A stretch of 36,991 nt of DNA, taken from positions 1 to 36,991 of the forward strand of contig JAQVWR010000007.1 of NCBI GenBank assembly GCA_028709605.1, read 5' to 3'. This document shows positions 9,741-19,700 of this stretch, in pieces (the stretch's first letter is position 1; each line of letters starts with the position of its first letter). The notes under the pieces are model-generated. The model saw only the letters and a program-made list of their open reading frames with translations. It ran no database searches and had not been told where the DNA came from. The stretch comes from Proteiniphilum sp. (GTDB lineage Bacteria; Bacteroidota; Bacteroidia; Bacteroidales; Dysgonomonadaceae). Made by a program: the position numbers and the translations under genes.

Positions 9741-9907
9741 GGGCGCCGGCATAGCACTTACCTCGGGGATGAAAGTCCACGATGGGAGGTATAGTCACCA
9801 ACCACTCCCTTCGGGTAAAGGAGGCATCGCGAGGTGGAATTGTAAAATTCTGACATACAGGCGACCTGCCAGCAGAAGAATAGGACAGCAATACTCCCCG
9901 CTGTGCA
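9741..9907 (+). mobile_element. Possible group II intron 5' remnant
   Basis: This 167-bp gap segment carries no ORF but looks like structured RNA. TACCTC (near 9759-9764) pairs with GAGGTA (near 9786-9791) around a GAAAGTCCAC stretch. Further on are CTCC/GGAG pairing, a GAATT-GTAA-AATTC hairpin (9837-9850) and CAGC/GCTG. The phrases GAAAGTCCAC, GGTATAGTCACCAACCACT and CTGACATACAGGCG resemble, from memory, domain I of bacterial group II introns. It begins directly after a terminator T run, which is where group IIC introns insert. No reverse transcriptase gene or domain V is present, so it would be a dead fragment. The assignment is tentative; another structured RNA is possible. Confidence 0.4.
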
Positions 9908-9910
9908 ATT

Positions 9911-12295
9911 TTAAAATTTGACAATGATCCCGAGGGTGGGCAGCACTGTGCCACTGTAGGTTTCAATCTCTCTCAGCAGTTGCTTCTCCTGTGGATTGGC
10001 CGGATCATCCATCACCTGTCCGCCGGTGTCTCTGTTGGTGAAGATGGGTGGGTTTTCCGACTGGGAGTGATAGGCGTTCTGCACATCGGCGTAGAGGTTC
10101 AGCATCCATTTATGGTAATAGAACTCCTTGTCGAGGCGCAGGTCCAGCTGATGCGAATCGTCCAGTCGCAGCGTATTGTAATTTTTATAGTCGATATATG
10201 CCTGGTTGGTGGCACTCCACGCTGCCTTGCGGGTGGAGTGCTCCATATCGATGGGAGAGTAGGGGGCACCCCCCACAAAGCGCCAGCGCATGGAGACATT
10301 CCAGTTGCGCGGCAGCCGGTAGCTGCTGATCAGGTTGAGTAGATGACGGGTGTCCCAGTTGGAGGGACGGTAGGTACCCTCACGGTCGGTAAACTCACTC
10401 TTGAAGAGGGTGTAGGTCAGCGTGCTGTTCAACTTCCGCCAAGCGATCAGCTTGCCGGAGAATTCCAGCCCGTAGGCGCGTCCCCTGCCCGTGGAGAGGA
10501 TCTCCTCATCGCCTGTTTGTCCATAGTCGGCACCTTTGCCGGCGATGCTGATCCCTTCCGTCACTGAGAGCGGATAGTTTGCATACTGTTTGTAGAACCC
10601 TTCCAGGTTGAAGCGGGTCGCATCGGTGGGGCGAAACTCCAGGCCGGTGATGGCCTGGTGGGAGAGAATATGCTTTAGCTGTTCGTTTTTGTTGACGTAG
10701 TTGCCCGCTGCATCCTTAAAGCCCAGCGTGGTGTAGGCTGGGCGCATGGCATAACGGCCGATGTTGCCGTTCAGCTCCCACTGGTCGCTGATTCTGTAGG
10801 AGGCCGAGAGCCTTGGTGAGAGCTGGTTAAGGGGATTTCCCATGTTGCGATTGTAGTTGTTGGCGATGGTGTTGACCCCTAGGGAGAGAGAGAGCCGGTC
10901 GTTGAGGTAGGTATCCGATACCTGGATAAATACCCGGTATGCCCACAGGTTGAGATCGGTATGGTAGATCAGGTCGGTGAGCGACCCGTTTACAAAAGCC
11001 TTGCGGTTTGTTGCATTGGTGTAATGCGAGTAGGTTACGCCCGCGCCGAGCAGGATCTTCACCGGCAGGTGGGGGTAGCTGCGTTCGAAACGCAGTTTGT
11101 TCTCCGCCTCGTCCGACCGGTAGTCGGAGATCTTCGGCTGTGACTCTTCGTTGTCCGTATACTTGTAATTGTTGTTCCGCAACATGTTCCTGCTTAGCAC
11201 CCAGGTGTCGAAGAAACGATCGCTGAAATGCTTGTAGACTGTACCCACTGCATAGTTCCACTGCTCATAGACGGGCAGGTAGTTGAGCAGGTATTTTTGT
11301 GCTTCTGTCCCCGTTTCCTGCAATCCCGTATTGAGCGTCATATGGTCGATGGCTCCGATGCCGATCAACATGAGCTCATTCTTCGGATCGAGCTGTACCT
11401 TGTATTTCACCTGAAAGTCGTTGTAGGTTGGCAAGAAGGGGAGGCCGATCAGCTTGAACAGCAGTTGCAGGTAGGACTGGCGGGCGGAGACGATAAAGGT
11501 GGACTGCTCGCCGAGGGGTCCGTCCATCGTGAAGGCGGCGTCTGAGGCACCCACGGCAAGCTTAGTGTGGATGCGGTCGCGACTGCCGTCCTTCTGCCGG
11601 ATATCCATCACTGAGCTCAGCGCGTGGGGGCGGTTGGCCGGGAAGGCGCCGGTGTAAAAATTGATCTCCCGCACAAAATCTGGGTTGATCACCCCCACGG
11701 CACCACCGGAGGATCCCTGGGTGGCGAAGTGATTGATGATCGGAATCTCGATGCCGTCGAGGTAAAAGACGTTCTCCGAGGGCCCTCCGCCGCGCACGAT
11801 CAGGTCGTTACGGTTCGGATCGGTGGCACCTACCCCGGGCAGTGTCTGGAGCACCTTCGATACATCGCGGTTCACGCCGGCTGCTTTCTCGATCTCTTTT
11901 ACGCCCACCGTTGCGAAGGAGACCGGGCTTTCGATCTTCTTGAGATTCACGTGGGGACGGATCACCACCTCATTGATCAGGGAGGATGACTCCGGGACGG
12001 CAAGATCAATAAAAGTCGTCTGATTGCCCTGTACCTGTATCTCTGCCGAGGTTGTGGTCTCAAAGCCTACATAGCTTACGATCAGTCGTACGAACCCCGG
12101 GTCGATGCCGGTAAAGAGAAAGTTACCCTCCGGATCGGTTGTGGAGCCGACAAGGGTGCCCTCTATCCGGATCGTGGCAAATTCGAGCGGTTCGTTGTTT
12201 TTTTCGTTGTACACACGCCCTTGAATCTTTCCTTTTTGTGAATAGGAGAGCAGCGTGATCAAAAGGAAGAGCGCGATCAGGTTCGTTTTCTTCAT
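9911..12295 (-). CDS. TonB-dependent outer-membrane receptor with carboxypeptidase-like domain
   Basis: A 794-residue outer-membrane receptor. It has a signal peptide (MKKTNLIALFLLITLLSYSQ), a carboxypeptidase-regulatory-like beta-sandwich at about 22-108 (IQGRVYNEKNNEPLEFATI), and a plug domain at about 120-230 with LPGVGATDPNRNDLIVRGG and VFYLDGIEIP. A long beta-barrel region ends in an aromatic residue (GIIVKF), as expected for barrel assembly. Such receptors import substrates using TonB energy. No SusD-like partner or other transport gene is adjacent, so the ligand is unknown. The frame stays open for 36 codons upstream to 12403, but that extension lacks export features, so ATG 12295 is chosen. 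Confidence 0.92.
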   Translation of the reverse strand: MKKTNLIALFLLITLLSYSQKGKIQGRVYNEKNNEPLEFATIRIEGTLVGSTTDPEGNFLFTGIDPGFVRLIVSYVGFETTTSAEIQVQGNQTTFIDLAVPESSSLINEVVIRPHVNLKKIESPVSFATVGVKEIEKAAGVNRDVSKVLQTLPGVGATDPNRNDLIVRGGGPSENVFYLDGIEIPIINHFATQGSSGGAVGVINPDFVREINFYTGAFPANRPHALSSVMDIRQKDGSRDRIHTKLAVGASDAAFTMDGPLGEQSTFIVSARQSYLQLLFKLIGLPFLPTYNDFQVKYKVQLDPKNELMLIGIGAIDHMTLNTGLQETGTEAQKYLLNYLPVYEQWNYAVGTVYKHFSDRFFDTWVLSRNMLRNNNYKYTDNEESQPKISDYRSDEAENKLRFERSYPHLPVKILLGAGVTYSHYTNATNRKAFVNGSLTDLIYHTDLNLWAYRVFIQVSDTYLNDRLSLSLGVNTIANNYNRNMGNPLNQLSPRLSASYRISDQWELNGNIGRYAMRPAYTTLGFKDAAGNYVNKNEQLKHILSHQAITGLEFRPTDATRFNLEGFYKQYANYPLSVTEGISIAGKGADYGQTGDEEILSTGRGRAYGLEFSGKLIAWRKLNSTLTYTLFKSEFTDREGTYRPSNWDTRHLLNLISSYRLPRNWNVSMRWRFVGGAPYSPIDMEHSTRKAAWSATNQAYIDYKNYNTLRLDDSHQLDLRLDKEFYYHKWMLNLYADVQNAYHSQSENPPIFTNRDTGGQVMDDPANPQEKQLLREIETYSGTVLPTLGIIVKF

Positions 12296-12610
12296 GCATA
12301 AAAAGGTTTTTGGTTTGGTGATCGTGGAGGGTCCTGTCCCCAAGACAACTTCTGGTAGGAAGATACCAGGGTGAGGTCCGGTTACACCGCCATCTCTGTT
12401 CATTAAACAAAGAAAAACAGTTTCTGTTCTTTCCGAATTTGTAATTTTGATGAGGATGGAATATAGAGATTCCCTTCGTGCATCTTCCGGTCGCTTTTCT
12501 GAACCCCCTGCACCTGTTATCCCCCTCCCTCAAATGATCCGTAATTGCAGTGTGAAACCGTTTTTTTGTTCTATATTTGCAGAGGAAAAAGATTAGAACG
12601 ATTTGAATGA
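12296..12610. other. Divergent intergenic region with hairpins
   Basis: This 315-bp region separates the TonB receptor (minus) and the family 10-like hydrolase (plus). On the minus strand, just upstream of the receptor start, it can form a CTGGTA-TACCAG hairpin and a GGG-CCC hairpin. A dyad AACAG-TTT-CTGTT with purine-rich flanks lies near 12416-12428. A plus-strand TAATTTTG at 12442-12449 and TATATTTG at 12572-12579 are possible -7 elements. I did not recognise a known riboswitch, and no small gene is convincing. Confidence 0.45.
12572..12579 (+). promoter_or_regulatory. -7 promoter element for the family 10-like hydrolase
   Basis: TATATTTG matches TAnnTTTG and lies 31 bp before the ATG at 12611. 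It follows a run of seven T residues; a proper -33 TTTG is not evident. Confidence 0.5.
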
Positions 12611-14062
12611 ATGAACAAGATATCCTTTTTGCTCATGTTCTTTTTATGTGTCCCGCTCATTCTTCTTTCATCAGAAGTGCCGGCAACGGAAGTAAGAGCG
12701 GTATGGCTGACCACCAACTACGGGCTTGACTGGCCCCGTAACAGAACCAGCCGGGAGGTGCAGCAAAGGGAGTTGATCCTGATCCTGGACAGTCTGAAAC
12801 GACACAACCTCAATACGGTCCTGTTCCAGGTGCGGGCACGGGGAGAGGTGTTTTATCGTTCAAAGATTGAACCGATGTCGTCGTTGGTGGTGTCAGCAGG
12901 CGGCCGGAGCAGTTTTGATCCATTGGCCTTTGTCGTCGAAGAGTGTCACAAACGGGGATTGGAGTGCCACGCCTGGATCGTGACCTATCCGCTGGGGAGT
13001 GATAAGCATGTGAGAAGCTTGGGATCCGCCTCTGTAAACAGAAAGCACCCGACTCTCACGAAGAGGTTTCAGGGAGAATGGTTCCTCGATCCGGGGAATC
13101 CGCGGACCGACGATTATCTGCTTTCGATCGTGCAGGAGATCGTCACACACTACGATGTGGATGGGATCCATTTCGATTATATTCGATATCCCGACAACCG
13201 GGGACGGTTTCCCGATGACGGGATGTACCGGCTGTACGGAAAAGGTAAATCGCGGGCGGATTGGAGGAGGGATAACATCACCCGCTTTGTGTTCAAAGCA
13301 TATGACTGGATCAAACAGGAGAAACCATGGGTGCAGGTGAGCAGTGCTCCTCTGGGCCGTTACCGTGCACTGGGGAGCAATGGTCACGGGTGGACCGCGA
13401 TGGAGACCGTCTACCAGGATGCCGGGCGATGGATGCAGGCCGGAAAGCATGACGCCCTTTATCCGATGATGTATTACAAGGATCAACTTTTCTATCCTTT
13501 TGTGGACGACTGGATGGCGAATGGCAACAACCGGATCGTGGTGCCCGGCCTGGGGGTCTATCAGATGATCGAGCTGGGATGGTCCCTGCAGGATATCCTC
13601 AATCAGGTGGATTATACCAGGAGGAAGCAAGTGCATGGACAGGCCTATTTCCGGGCAGGCAATTTGCTCTCCGATATAAAAGGGATCCTTTCTTCAATCA
13701 CCCCCTATTATCGTTATCCGGCCAAATTGCCGCCCATGACCTGGCTCTCTGATACCATCCCCGATCCTCCTGCCGACCTGAGGGCTGAGAGAGATCCCTG
13801 CGGATTGTTCTGGCTGAGCTGGAAACCGGCGGAGGAAAACAGGAGGGTGACTTATAATGTATACCGCAGTGAAAGCGACGATTTCAACAGAGATCAGGGG
13901 GAGCACTTGCTGGCGGCGGGTCTGAGAGAACCTTTTTTTGCCTTTCAGGCTGCGGATGATGACAAGGCATATTACTATTTTGTAACCGTGTCAGATTCCT
14001 TTCACAATGAGAGTGAGGTGAGCGCTCCCGCATTTTTCTATCATTCCCGAACCATCAAGTAA
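12611..14062 (+). CDS. Family 10-like glycoside hydrolase (GHL10/DUF187) with C-terminal Fn3-like domain
   Basis: A 483-residue secreted protein. A signal peptide (about 1-24, MNKISFLLMFFLCVPLILLSS) is followed by a TIM-barrel GHL10 domain at about 27-350. The domain opens with EVRAVWLTTNYGLDWP and contains VLFQVRARGEVFY and VDGIHFDYIRYPD, in which acidic and aromatic residues line the expected active site. A short fibronectin-III-like domain follows at about 385-475 (PADLRAERD...TYNVYRSESDD). Homologs such as YngK are putative glycosidases, and some family members act on cell-wall glycans, but the substrate here is not known. The ATG at 12611 gives the proper signal peptide; an overlapping ATG at 12607 is out of frame. 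Confidence 0.88.
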   Translation: MNKISFLLMFFLCVPLILLSSEVPATEVRAVWLTTNYGLDWPRNRTSREVQQRELILILDSLKRHNLNTVLFQVRARGEVFYRSKIEPMSSLVVSAGGRSSFDPLAFVVEECHKRGLECHAWIVTYPLGSDKHVRSLGSASVNRKHPTLTKRFQGEWFLDPGNPRTDDYLLSIVQEIVTHYDVDGIHFDYIRYPDNRGRFPDDGMYRLYGKGKSRADWRRDNITRFVFKAYDWIKQEKPWVQVSSAPLGRYRALGSNGHGWTAMETVYQDAGRWMQAGKHDALYPMMYYKDQLFYPFVDDWMANGNNRIVVPGLGVYQMIELGWSLQDILNQVDYTRRKQVHGQAYFRAGNLLSDIKGILSSITPYYRYPAKLPPMTWLSDTIPDPPADLRAERDPCGLFWLSWKPAEENRRVTYNVYRSESDDFNRDQGEHLLAAGLREPFFAFQAADDDKAYYYFVTVSDSFHNESEVSAPAFFYHSRTIK

Positions 14063-14148
14063 CCGGCAGAAAAACAATGCATTGCATTCTTTGTGTGCAC
14101 GACGGAAAAAATCAAATGGGAACGTTAGGATAAATCAATTAATTGGAA

Positions 14149-14156
14149 TAATTTTG
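14149..14156 (+). promoter_or_regulatory. -7 promoter element very close to the fur-like start
   Basis: TAATTTTG matches TAnnTTTG, and TTAG lies 20 bp upstream (14125-14128) as an imperfect -33. The element ends only 5 bp before the ATG at 14162. Transcription would therefore start at or next to the start codon, giving a leaderless mRNA. Confidence 0.45.
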
Positions 14157-14161
14157 TAGCA

Positions 14162-14668
14162 ATGGACGCCAATCAGAAATTAAGAAAGCAGGTGAAGGAG
14201 GAGTTTATGGAGTATCTTACACTGCATAAACATCGCAAGACACCCGAACGGTTTGCCATACTCGACCATATCTACTCGACCAAAGGGCATTTCGATATGG
14301 ATTCGCTCTATCAGTCGATGATCGACGTAAATTTCCGGGTGAGTCGTGCCACCCTCTACAACACCATTGAGCTGTTGCTTGACTGTGGACTGGTGGTGAA
14401 GCATCAGTTTGGCGGAAACATGTCGAAATATGAACGGACCTACGGCAATGAGAATCACAATCATCTGATTTGTACCAGCTGCGGACAGGTGTGGGAGACA
14501 AAGAACAGCAATCTTTTGACACAGGCGCAACTGAAGAAAATCAAGAAATTTACGGTCAGCTATTATAGTATGTACATCTATGGCACCTGCAGCAAATGCA
14601 GTCACGCCAAAAAGATGGAACTGAAGAAACTGGCACACGACAGCAAAGAGAAAACAGGAAACAAGTAA
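14162..14668 (+). CDS. Fur family metal-dependent transcriptional regulator
   Basis: A 168-residue regulator. The N-terminal winged helix (about 15-85) includes RKTPERFAILDHIYSTKGHFDMDSLY read in shorter motifs, and the recognition region VSRATLYNTIELLLDCGLV. The dimerisation domain contains HNHLICTSC at 99-107 and a second CSKC at 143-146. These two CxxC pairs form the structural zinc site of Fur, PerR and Zur proteins. The metal sensed (iron, zinc or peroxide-linked iron/manganese) cannot be told from sequence alone. purA follows 65 bp later in the same direction, so co-transcription is plausible. Confidence 0.9.
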   Translation: MDANQKLRKQVKEEFMEYLTLHKHRKTPERFAILDHIYSTKGHFDMDSLYQSMIDVNFRVSRATLYNTIELLLDCGLVVKHQFGGNMSKYERTYGNENHNHLICTSCGQVWETKNSNLLTQAQLKKIKKFTVSYYSMYIYGTCSKCSHAKKMELKKLAHDSKEKTGNK

Positions 14669-14733
14669 GCAGATGCTTATCACATCGGGATGAGTAAACG
14701 GACAGCTATTCATCCTATTAACAACAATCAGCA

Positions 14734-15993
14734 ATGAAAGTGGATGTAATCTTAGGCCTCCAGTGGGGCGATGAAGGAAAAGGAAAAGTGGTGGATGTGC
14801 TCACACCCGACTATGAGATCGTAGCACGTTTTCAGGGAGGACCTAATGCAGGGCACACCCTCGAGTTTGAAGGAGAAAAATATATTTTGAAATCGATTCC
14901 CTCCGGCATCTTTCAGGAGGGAAAGATCAATATCATCGGCAATGGGGTGGTGATTGATCCGGCACTCTTCCGCCAGGAGGTGGAGGCTCTTGAGGAGACG
15001 GGGCATACCCTTACCGACCGGCTCTATCTCTCCAAGAAGGCACATCTCATCCTGCCTACTCACCGGCTGCTCGATGCGGCGTCGGAAAAGGCGATGGGCA
15101 ACGCGAAGATCGGTACCACCGGTCGCGGGATTGGCCCCGCATACACCGATAAGATCAGCCGCCATGGCCTGCGGGTGGGCGATCTCTTCCACAACTTTGA
15201 GGAGAAGTATCGCCAGGCGGTGGCGCGTCACAAGGAGATGCTTGCACAGTATCGGTTTGCATATGACCTGGAAGCATTGGAGAAACCCTGGTTTGAAGGG
15301 GTGGAGAAGATGAAGAGTTTTCAGATCATCGAGAGCGAACATTTTATCAACCGGGAACTGAGCCGTGGTGCCAGGGTGCTGGCCGAAGGAGCCCAGGGAT
15401 CGATGCTGGATATCGATTTCGGATCTTATCCTTTTGTCACCTCCTCCAACACCGTTTGTGCCGGTGTCTGCACCGGACTGGGCATTGCTCCCCGTAACAT
15501 TGGTGAGGTATATGGCATCTTCAAGGCATACTGTACCCGGGTGGGCAGCGGCCCCTTCCCCACGGAGCTGTTCGATGAGGATGGCCAGCTGTTGCGCGAC
15601 AATGGGAAAGAGTACGGTTCGGTAACCGGTCGTCCTCGCCGCTGCGGATGGATCGACCTGGTAGCACTGCGTTATACCGTGATGCTCAACGGGGTGACCA
15701 AGCTGGTGATGATGAAGAGTGATGTGCTGGACAGCTTTGAGACCATCAAAGCCTGTGTGGCATACCGCATCAATGGGGAGGAGACGGAAGAGCTGCCCTT
15801 TGATCTCTCGGAAGGGATTGAACCGGTATTTGTGGAGCTTCCCGGATGGAAGACCGATATGACAAAAATGCAGTCGGAGGATCAGTTCCCGGAAGAGTTC
15901 AACCATTACCTCTCCTTCCTGGAAGAGGAGCTGGGTGTGCCCATTGCCATCGTCTCGGTGGGTCCCGACAGGGCGCAAACCATCATCCGGTAA
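14734..15993 (+). CDS. purA: Adenylosuccinate synthetase
   Basis: A 419-residue enzyme that joins IMP and aspartate using GTP to give adenylosuccinate, the first committed step to AMP. The P-loop-like GDEGKGK holds catalytic D13, and GPNAGHT holds H41, at the same numbers as in the E. coli enzyme. TTGRGIGPAYTDKISR binds IMP, and GSVTGRPRRCGW lies near the C-terminus. Length and motifs are complete. The start is the ATG at 14734, which gives the family N-terminus (VDVILGLQWGDEG). Confidence 0.98.
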   Translation: MKVDVILGLQWGDEGKGKVVDVLTPDYEIVARFQGGPNAGHTLEFEGEKYILKSIPSGIFQEGKINIIGNGVVIDPALFRQEVEALEETGHTLTDRLYLSKKAHLILPTHRLLDAASEKAMGNAKIGTTGRGIGPAYTDKISRHGLRVGDLFHNFEEKYRQAVARHKEMLAQYRFAYDLEALEKPWFEGVEKMKSFQIIESEHFINRELSRGARVLAEGAQGSMLDIDFGSYPFVTSSNTVCAGVCTGLGIAPRNIGEVYGIFKAYCTRVGSGPFPTELFDEDGQLLRDNGKEYGSVTGRPRRCGWIDLVALRYTVMLNGVTKLVMMKSDVLDSFETIKACVAYRINGEETEELPFDLSEGIEPVFVELPGWKTDMTKMQSEDQFPEEFNHYLSFLEEELGVPIAIVSVGPDRAQTIIR

Positions 15994-16061
15994 GCACCAC
16001 GGCACGCTTTTGCCCATTGAACATTTATCTACCCAAGATGTTTAGTTAAAAAAGAAAAGAC

Positions 16062-16745
16062 ATGTCAACAGTTTGGATTCTGTTTATTGCAATCGCAATT
16101 GCCGGATGGATGGTACAGGGTACCCTTAAGAATCGCTTTCAAAAATATTCGAAAATACCCCTCCGCAACGGCATGACCGGAAAGGAGGTGGCGGAGAAGA
16201 TGCTGCAGGATCACGGTATCTACGATGTGCAGGTGATCTCTGTAAGAGGGAGGCTCACCGACCACTATAATCCGCTCAACAAGACCATCAACCTGAGTGA
16301 GTCGGTATATGGGTCCTACAGCGTGGCTGCCGCTGCTGTGGCTGCCCATGAAACGGGACATGCCGTCCAGCATGCCAAGGGGTATGCACCGCTGAAGATG
16401 CGGTCGGCATTGGTGCCGATTATCTCCTCCACCTCTAAGTGGGTGATGTGGGTGATTCTGGCAGGAATCATTATGATCCAATCCTTCCCCGCATTGCTCT
16501 GGATCGGGATCGCCATGTTCGCACTCACCACGCTTTTTAGTTTTGTTACCCTGCCGGTGGAGAAGAATGCCACCAACCGCGCGCTGGCATGGCTGGGCAA
16601 TGCCGGCATCACCGACAGAAGCAATCACGCCCAGGCGGTGGATGCTCTGCGGTGGGCCGGTTATACTTACGTAGTGGCTGCCCTCAGTTCACTGGCCACC
16701 CTGCTCTATTATATCATGATTGCCAGCAGTGGCAGCAGAAGATAG
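16062..16745 (+). CDS. Membrane zinc metallopeptidase (YugP-like)
   Basis: A 227-residue membrane protein of the neutral zinc metallopeptidase family (YugP type, DUF2268-unrelated). It has an N-terminal membrane segment (VWILFIAIAIAGWMVQG), a cytoplasmic or periplasmic catalytic region with HETGH (H96, E97, H100) followed by AVQHAKGY, then hydrophobic segments near 125-165 and 205-222. E97 is the expected catalytic base. The natural substrates are unknown. It lies 68 bp after purA on the same strand and converges with the tricorn-type protease gene 20 bp downstream; no clear terminator is seen in that gap. Confidence 0.87.
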   Translation: MSTVWILFIAIAIAGWMVQGTLKNRFQKYSKIPLRNGMTGKEVAEKMLQDHGIYDVQVISVRGRLTDHYNPLNKTINLSESVYGSYSVAAAAVAAHETGHAVQHAKGYAPLKMRSALVPIISSTSKWVMWVILAGIIMIQSFPALLWIGIAMFALTTLFSFVTLPVEKNATNRALAWLGNAGITDRSNHAQAVDALRWAGYTYVVAALSSLATLLYYIMIASSGSRR

Positions 16746-16765
16746 GGCCGGTTCATTTTTTTTGT

Positions 16766-19700
16766 TTACCGAACGTTTTTGATCTCAGTTTCAATCCACT
16801 CCGACCGGTCAGGTGGTGCGGGGGCAGTAATCTGTCGGGGCGGGTTGTTCTTCAGCTCTTCCAACAGCAGCTCCACCGCCTTCTCGAGGGAAGGGTCATT
16901 GCCTTTGGCCAGCTCTTCGGGCCGGTCCACTACTTCTATATCGGGATAGACGCCGATGCCTTCAATGATCCATTCTTCTTTTTCATCATAGACACCGAAG
17001 CGCGGCACAGAGATATAGCCGCCGTCCACTAAGCGGGCATTGCCCGATATGCCGACCAGTCCGCCCCAGGTGCGGGTGCCGATCAGCCTGCCTTCACCCG
17101 TCTTGCGGAAGAAGTAGGGGAAAGCGTCGCCTCCCGAGGAGGAGTAACCGTTGATCAGCATCGCTTTGGGGCCGTCGTGTGCGATACCGGGTGATTTCAT
17201 CGGTTGAGGCAGGCCGTTGCGGTGCCAGTAGACCAATGTGCGGCGGTTGAGCAGGTCGATCATCCGGTCGGGGATAAATCCGCCGCCGTTGTAGCGGTCG
17301 TCGATGATCAGTGCCTCCTTGTCGTTGTAGGCCAGCATCCCCTTGAACAGCTCCCGGTTTCCTTCGATGGCGGTGTTGGGCACATGGATATAGCCGATTT
17401 TGCCGCCGGAGAGCCGGTCCACCAGATCGCGGCGGCTGTTTACCCAGTCGAGGTACCGCAGCTCCTGCTCGCTGGTGATCGTTTTTACCATGTACTCTTT
17501 TGCTCCCGTAAGGGAAGAGGAGCTGTTCACCGTCAGCTCCACGTGGCGGTTGCCCAGGTTCTCCAGCCGCTCGTAGGGGTTTTGTGCGGTGGTGAGCTCC
17601 TCGCCGTTGATGCGGAGCAGGTAGTCACCCTCCTGCACGTTGACGCCACTCTCGGTGAGCGGTGAGCGGCGGTGTTCATCCCAGTTCTCGCCGGAATAGA
17701 TTTTTTTGAAGCGGTAGCGTCCTGCACCAAGGTCTGCCTCAAGGTCAGCCCCCAGCAAGCCCCCTTCGATCCGTTCCACGCGGTCGATGTCACCCCACTC
17801 CACATAGGCGTGGCCGGTGTTGGTCTCACTCACCACCTCGCTGAGGATATAGTCCAGGTCGAACCGGCTAGGCACATAGGGCAGCAGCTTGCCATACTTC
17901 TCCCGGATCCCTTTCCAGTTCACACCGTGCAGGTTGTTCACATAGAAGTAGTCACGGAAGATGCGGAAGGCATCCCGGTAGATCTGCTCCCACTCTTTGC
18001 GGGGATCGATCTTCATGGTGAGGTGTTCCAGGTTGAGTGTGCCGTTGTTGCTGTTCTGTCCCGGCTGGGTTTTCGCTACGGCGAAGCTGTCTCCCTTGCG
18101 GTAGATAAACGACTTGCCGTCGGCCGACAGGGTGCCGGAGCCGGCACCGTCGAGGATCTCTTCCGTTTTTTCCTCTTTGATATTGTAACGCATGATCTTG
18201 TTGCCGACAGCGTAGAGCACTCCCTCTTCCACGGTGCCCAGCATACGGTAGTCTCCGGCCTGCATGGGCAGCACCTCGATGCGGGAGCGGATATCGTTGA
18301 AATCGATGGCAACCTTCACCGCTCCTGTCCCATTTTTCTCCTCCTTCTTCTCACTTGCTGTTTTTTCTTCTGCGGCGGGCTCCCGGTCTTCCCGGTAGGG
18401 GGTGAGGGTGGTGCCGTCATCCCGCAGCGGCAGAGCGTAGATACGGGTGGCATGGTTGTAGAGATAATCGAACTCGAAGCTGCTGAAGGCCAGGTTGAAG
18501 TCGCGGTTGGAGAGGAAGAAGAGGTATTTCCCGTCGCGGCTGAACACCGGATTGCCGTCGGAGAAGGTGGCATCGGTGAGCTTCCGTTTCTCGCCGGTGG
18601 AGAGGTGGTAAACCCAGAGTGCCGACTGGTAGTTGGGGGATGTCTTGCTATAGGCAATCCACTCTCCGTCGGGGGAGAAGCTGTAGTCCGTGATCTCGTC
18701 GGCCGTGGCTTCGTCGATCACCCGTTGGCTTCCGTTGGCGGCATCCAGCAGCCAGAGCTTCATGGTGCGGTCGCTGTAAACGATATGACTGTTTTTGGGC
18801 GACCATTCGGGCGCATACTTCCATGCAGCCGAGCCATGGGTGATCTGCCGGGGTTCTGCTCCCTTGCGGGTTTCCAGCAGGTACAGTTCATACTCACCGG
18901 TAGCATCGGAGTAGTAAGCGATCTGCCGTCCGTCGGGCGACCAGGCAGGAGAGAGCTCACGCACGCCCTGTGTGCGGGTAAGGTTCTCTATCTCCCCCTT
19001 CTCCACCGGCAGCGAGAAGATGTCGCCACGGGCTTCGATCAGCGCCCGCTTGCCGGTGGGTGAGAGCGCATAGCTGCCCACATATTTCTGTACATTTTTG
19101 AAACAGGGTTGCAGGTGGGGGTTGTCATAGTGAATGCCGACTGTCACTTTGCGGCTTTCACCGGAGGAAAGATCGAGCCGATAGAGGAACCCTCCGTTCT
19201 CGTATACCAGGCGGCCGTTGTGGCCCGAGGGCCACATCACGTCAAAATCGGTATGACGGGTGATCTGCTGCTCTTCGCCTGTCACGGTGTCGTACCGCCA
19301 GATATTAAGCCGGCTGTCCCGATCGGAGGCATAGAATATATCTTTTCCGTTCCACACCGGCCACTGGTCGCTGCCGGCCCAGCGGGTGAGCTGCCGTGAT
19401 TCGTTTTTCTTCAGGTCGTAGCTCCACAGGTCGGTAGCCCGTCCCCCCTTGTAACGTTTCCAGGTGCGGAACTCGCGGTCCACCGGCGTGAAGCAGAGCT
19501 GTGTGCCGTCGGGGGAGAAGGCGGCAAAGCCGCCGTTGACGATGGGAAGGGGTTCTTCTAAGCCGCCGTCAAGGTCGATGGTGAAGTAACGGCCGTTGCG
19601 GTCGCCGAAGGGGGTGCGGTTGGCACGGAAGAGGATGCGCCGGCTGTCGGGCGTCCAGTCGAGCACCACATGGTCGAATCCTCCCCGGGGTGGCATCTCG

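Noticed and set aside
12296-12403. 36-codon N-terminal extension of the TonB receptor
   Set aside because: It puts a polar stretch ahead of a perfect signal peptide at MKKTNL, so the internal ATG at 12295 is the real start.
12296-12440. Riboswitch (thiamine or cobalamin) upstream of the TonB receptor
   Set aside because: I looked for conserved core motifs of the thiamine and cobalamin switches and did not find them, so only generic hairpins are reported.
17672-19063. Long plus-strand ORF of 463 codons inside the tricorn gene
   Set aside because: It is a mirror frame of a GC-rich coding region. The minus frame has clear domains and the plus frame has none.
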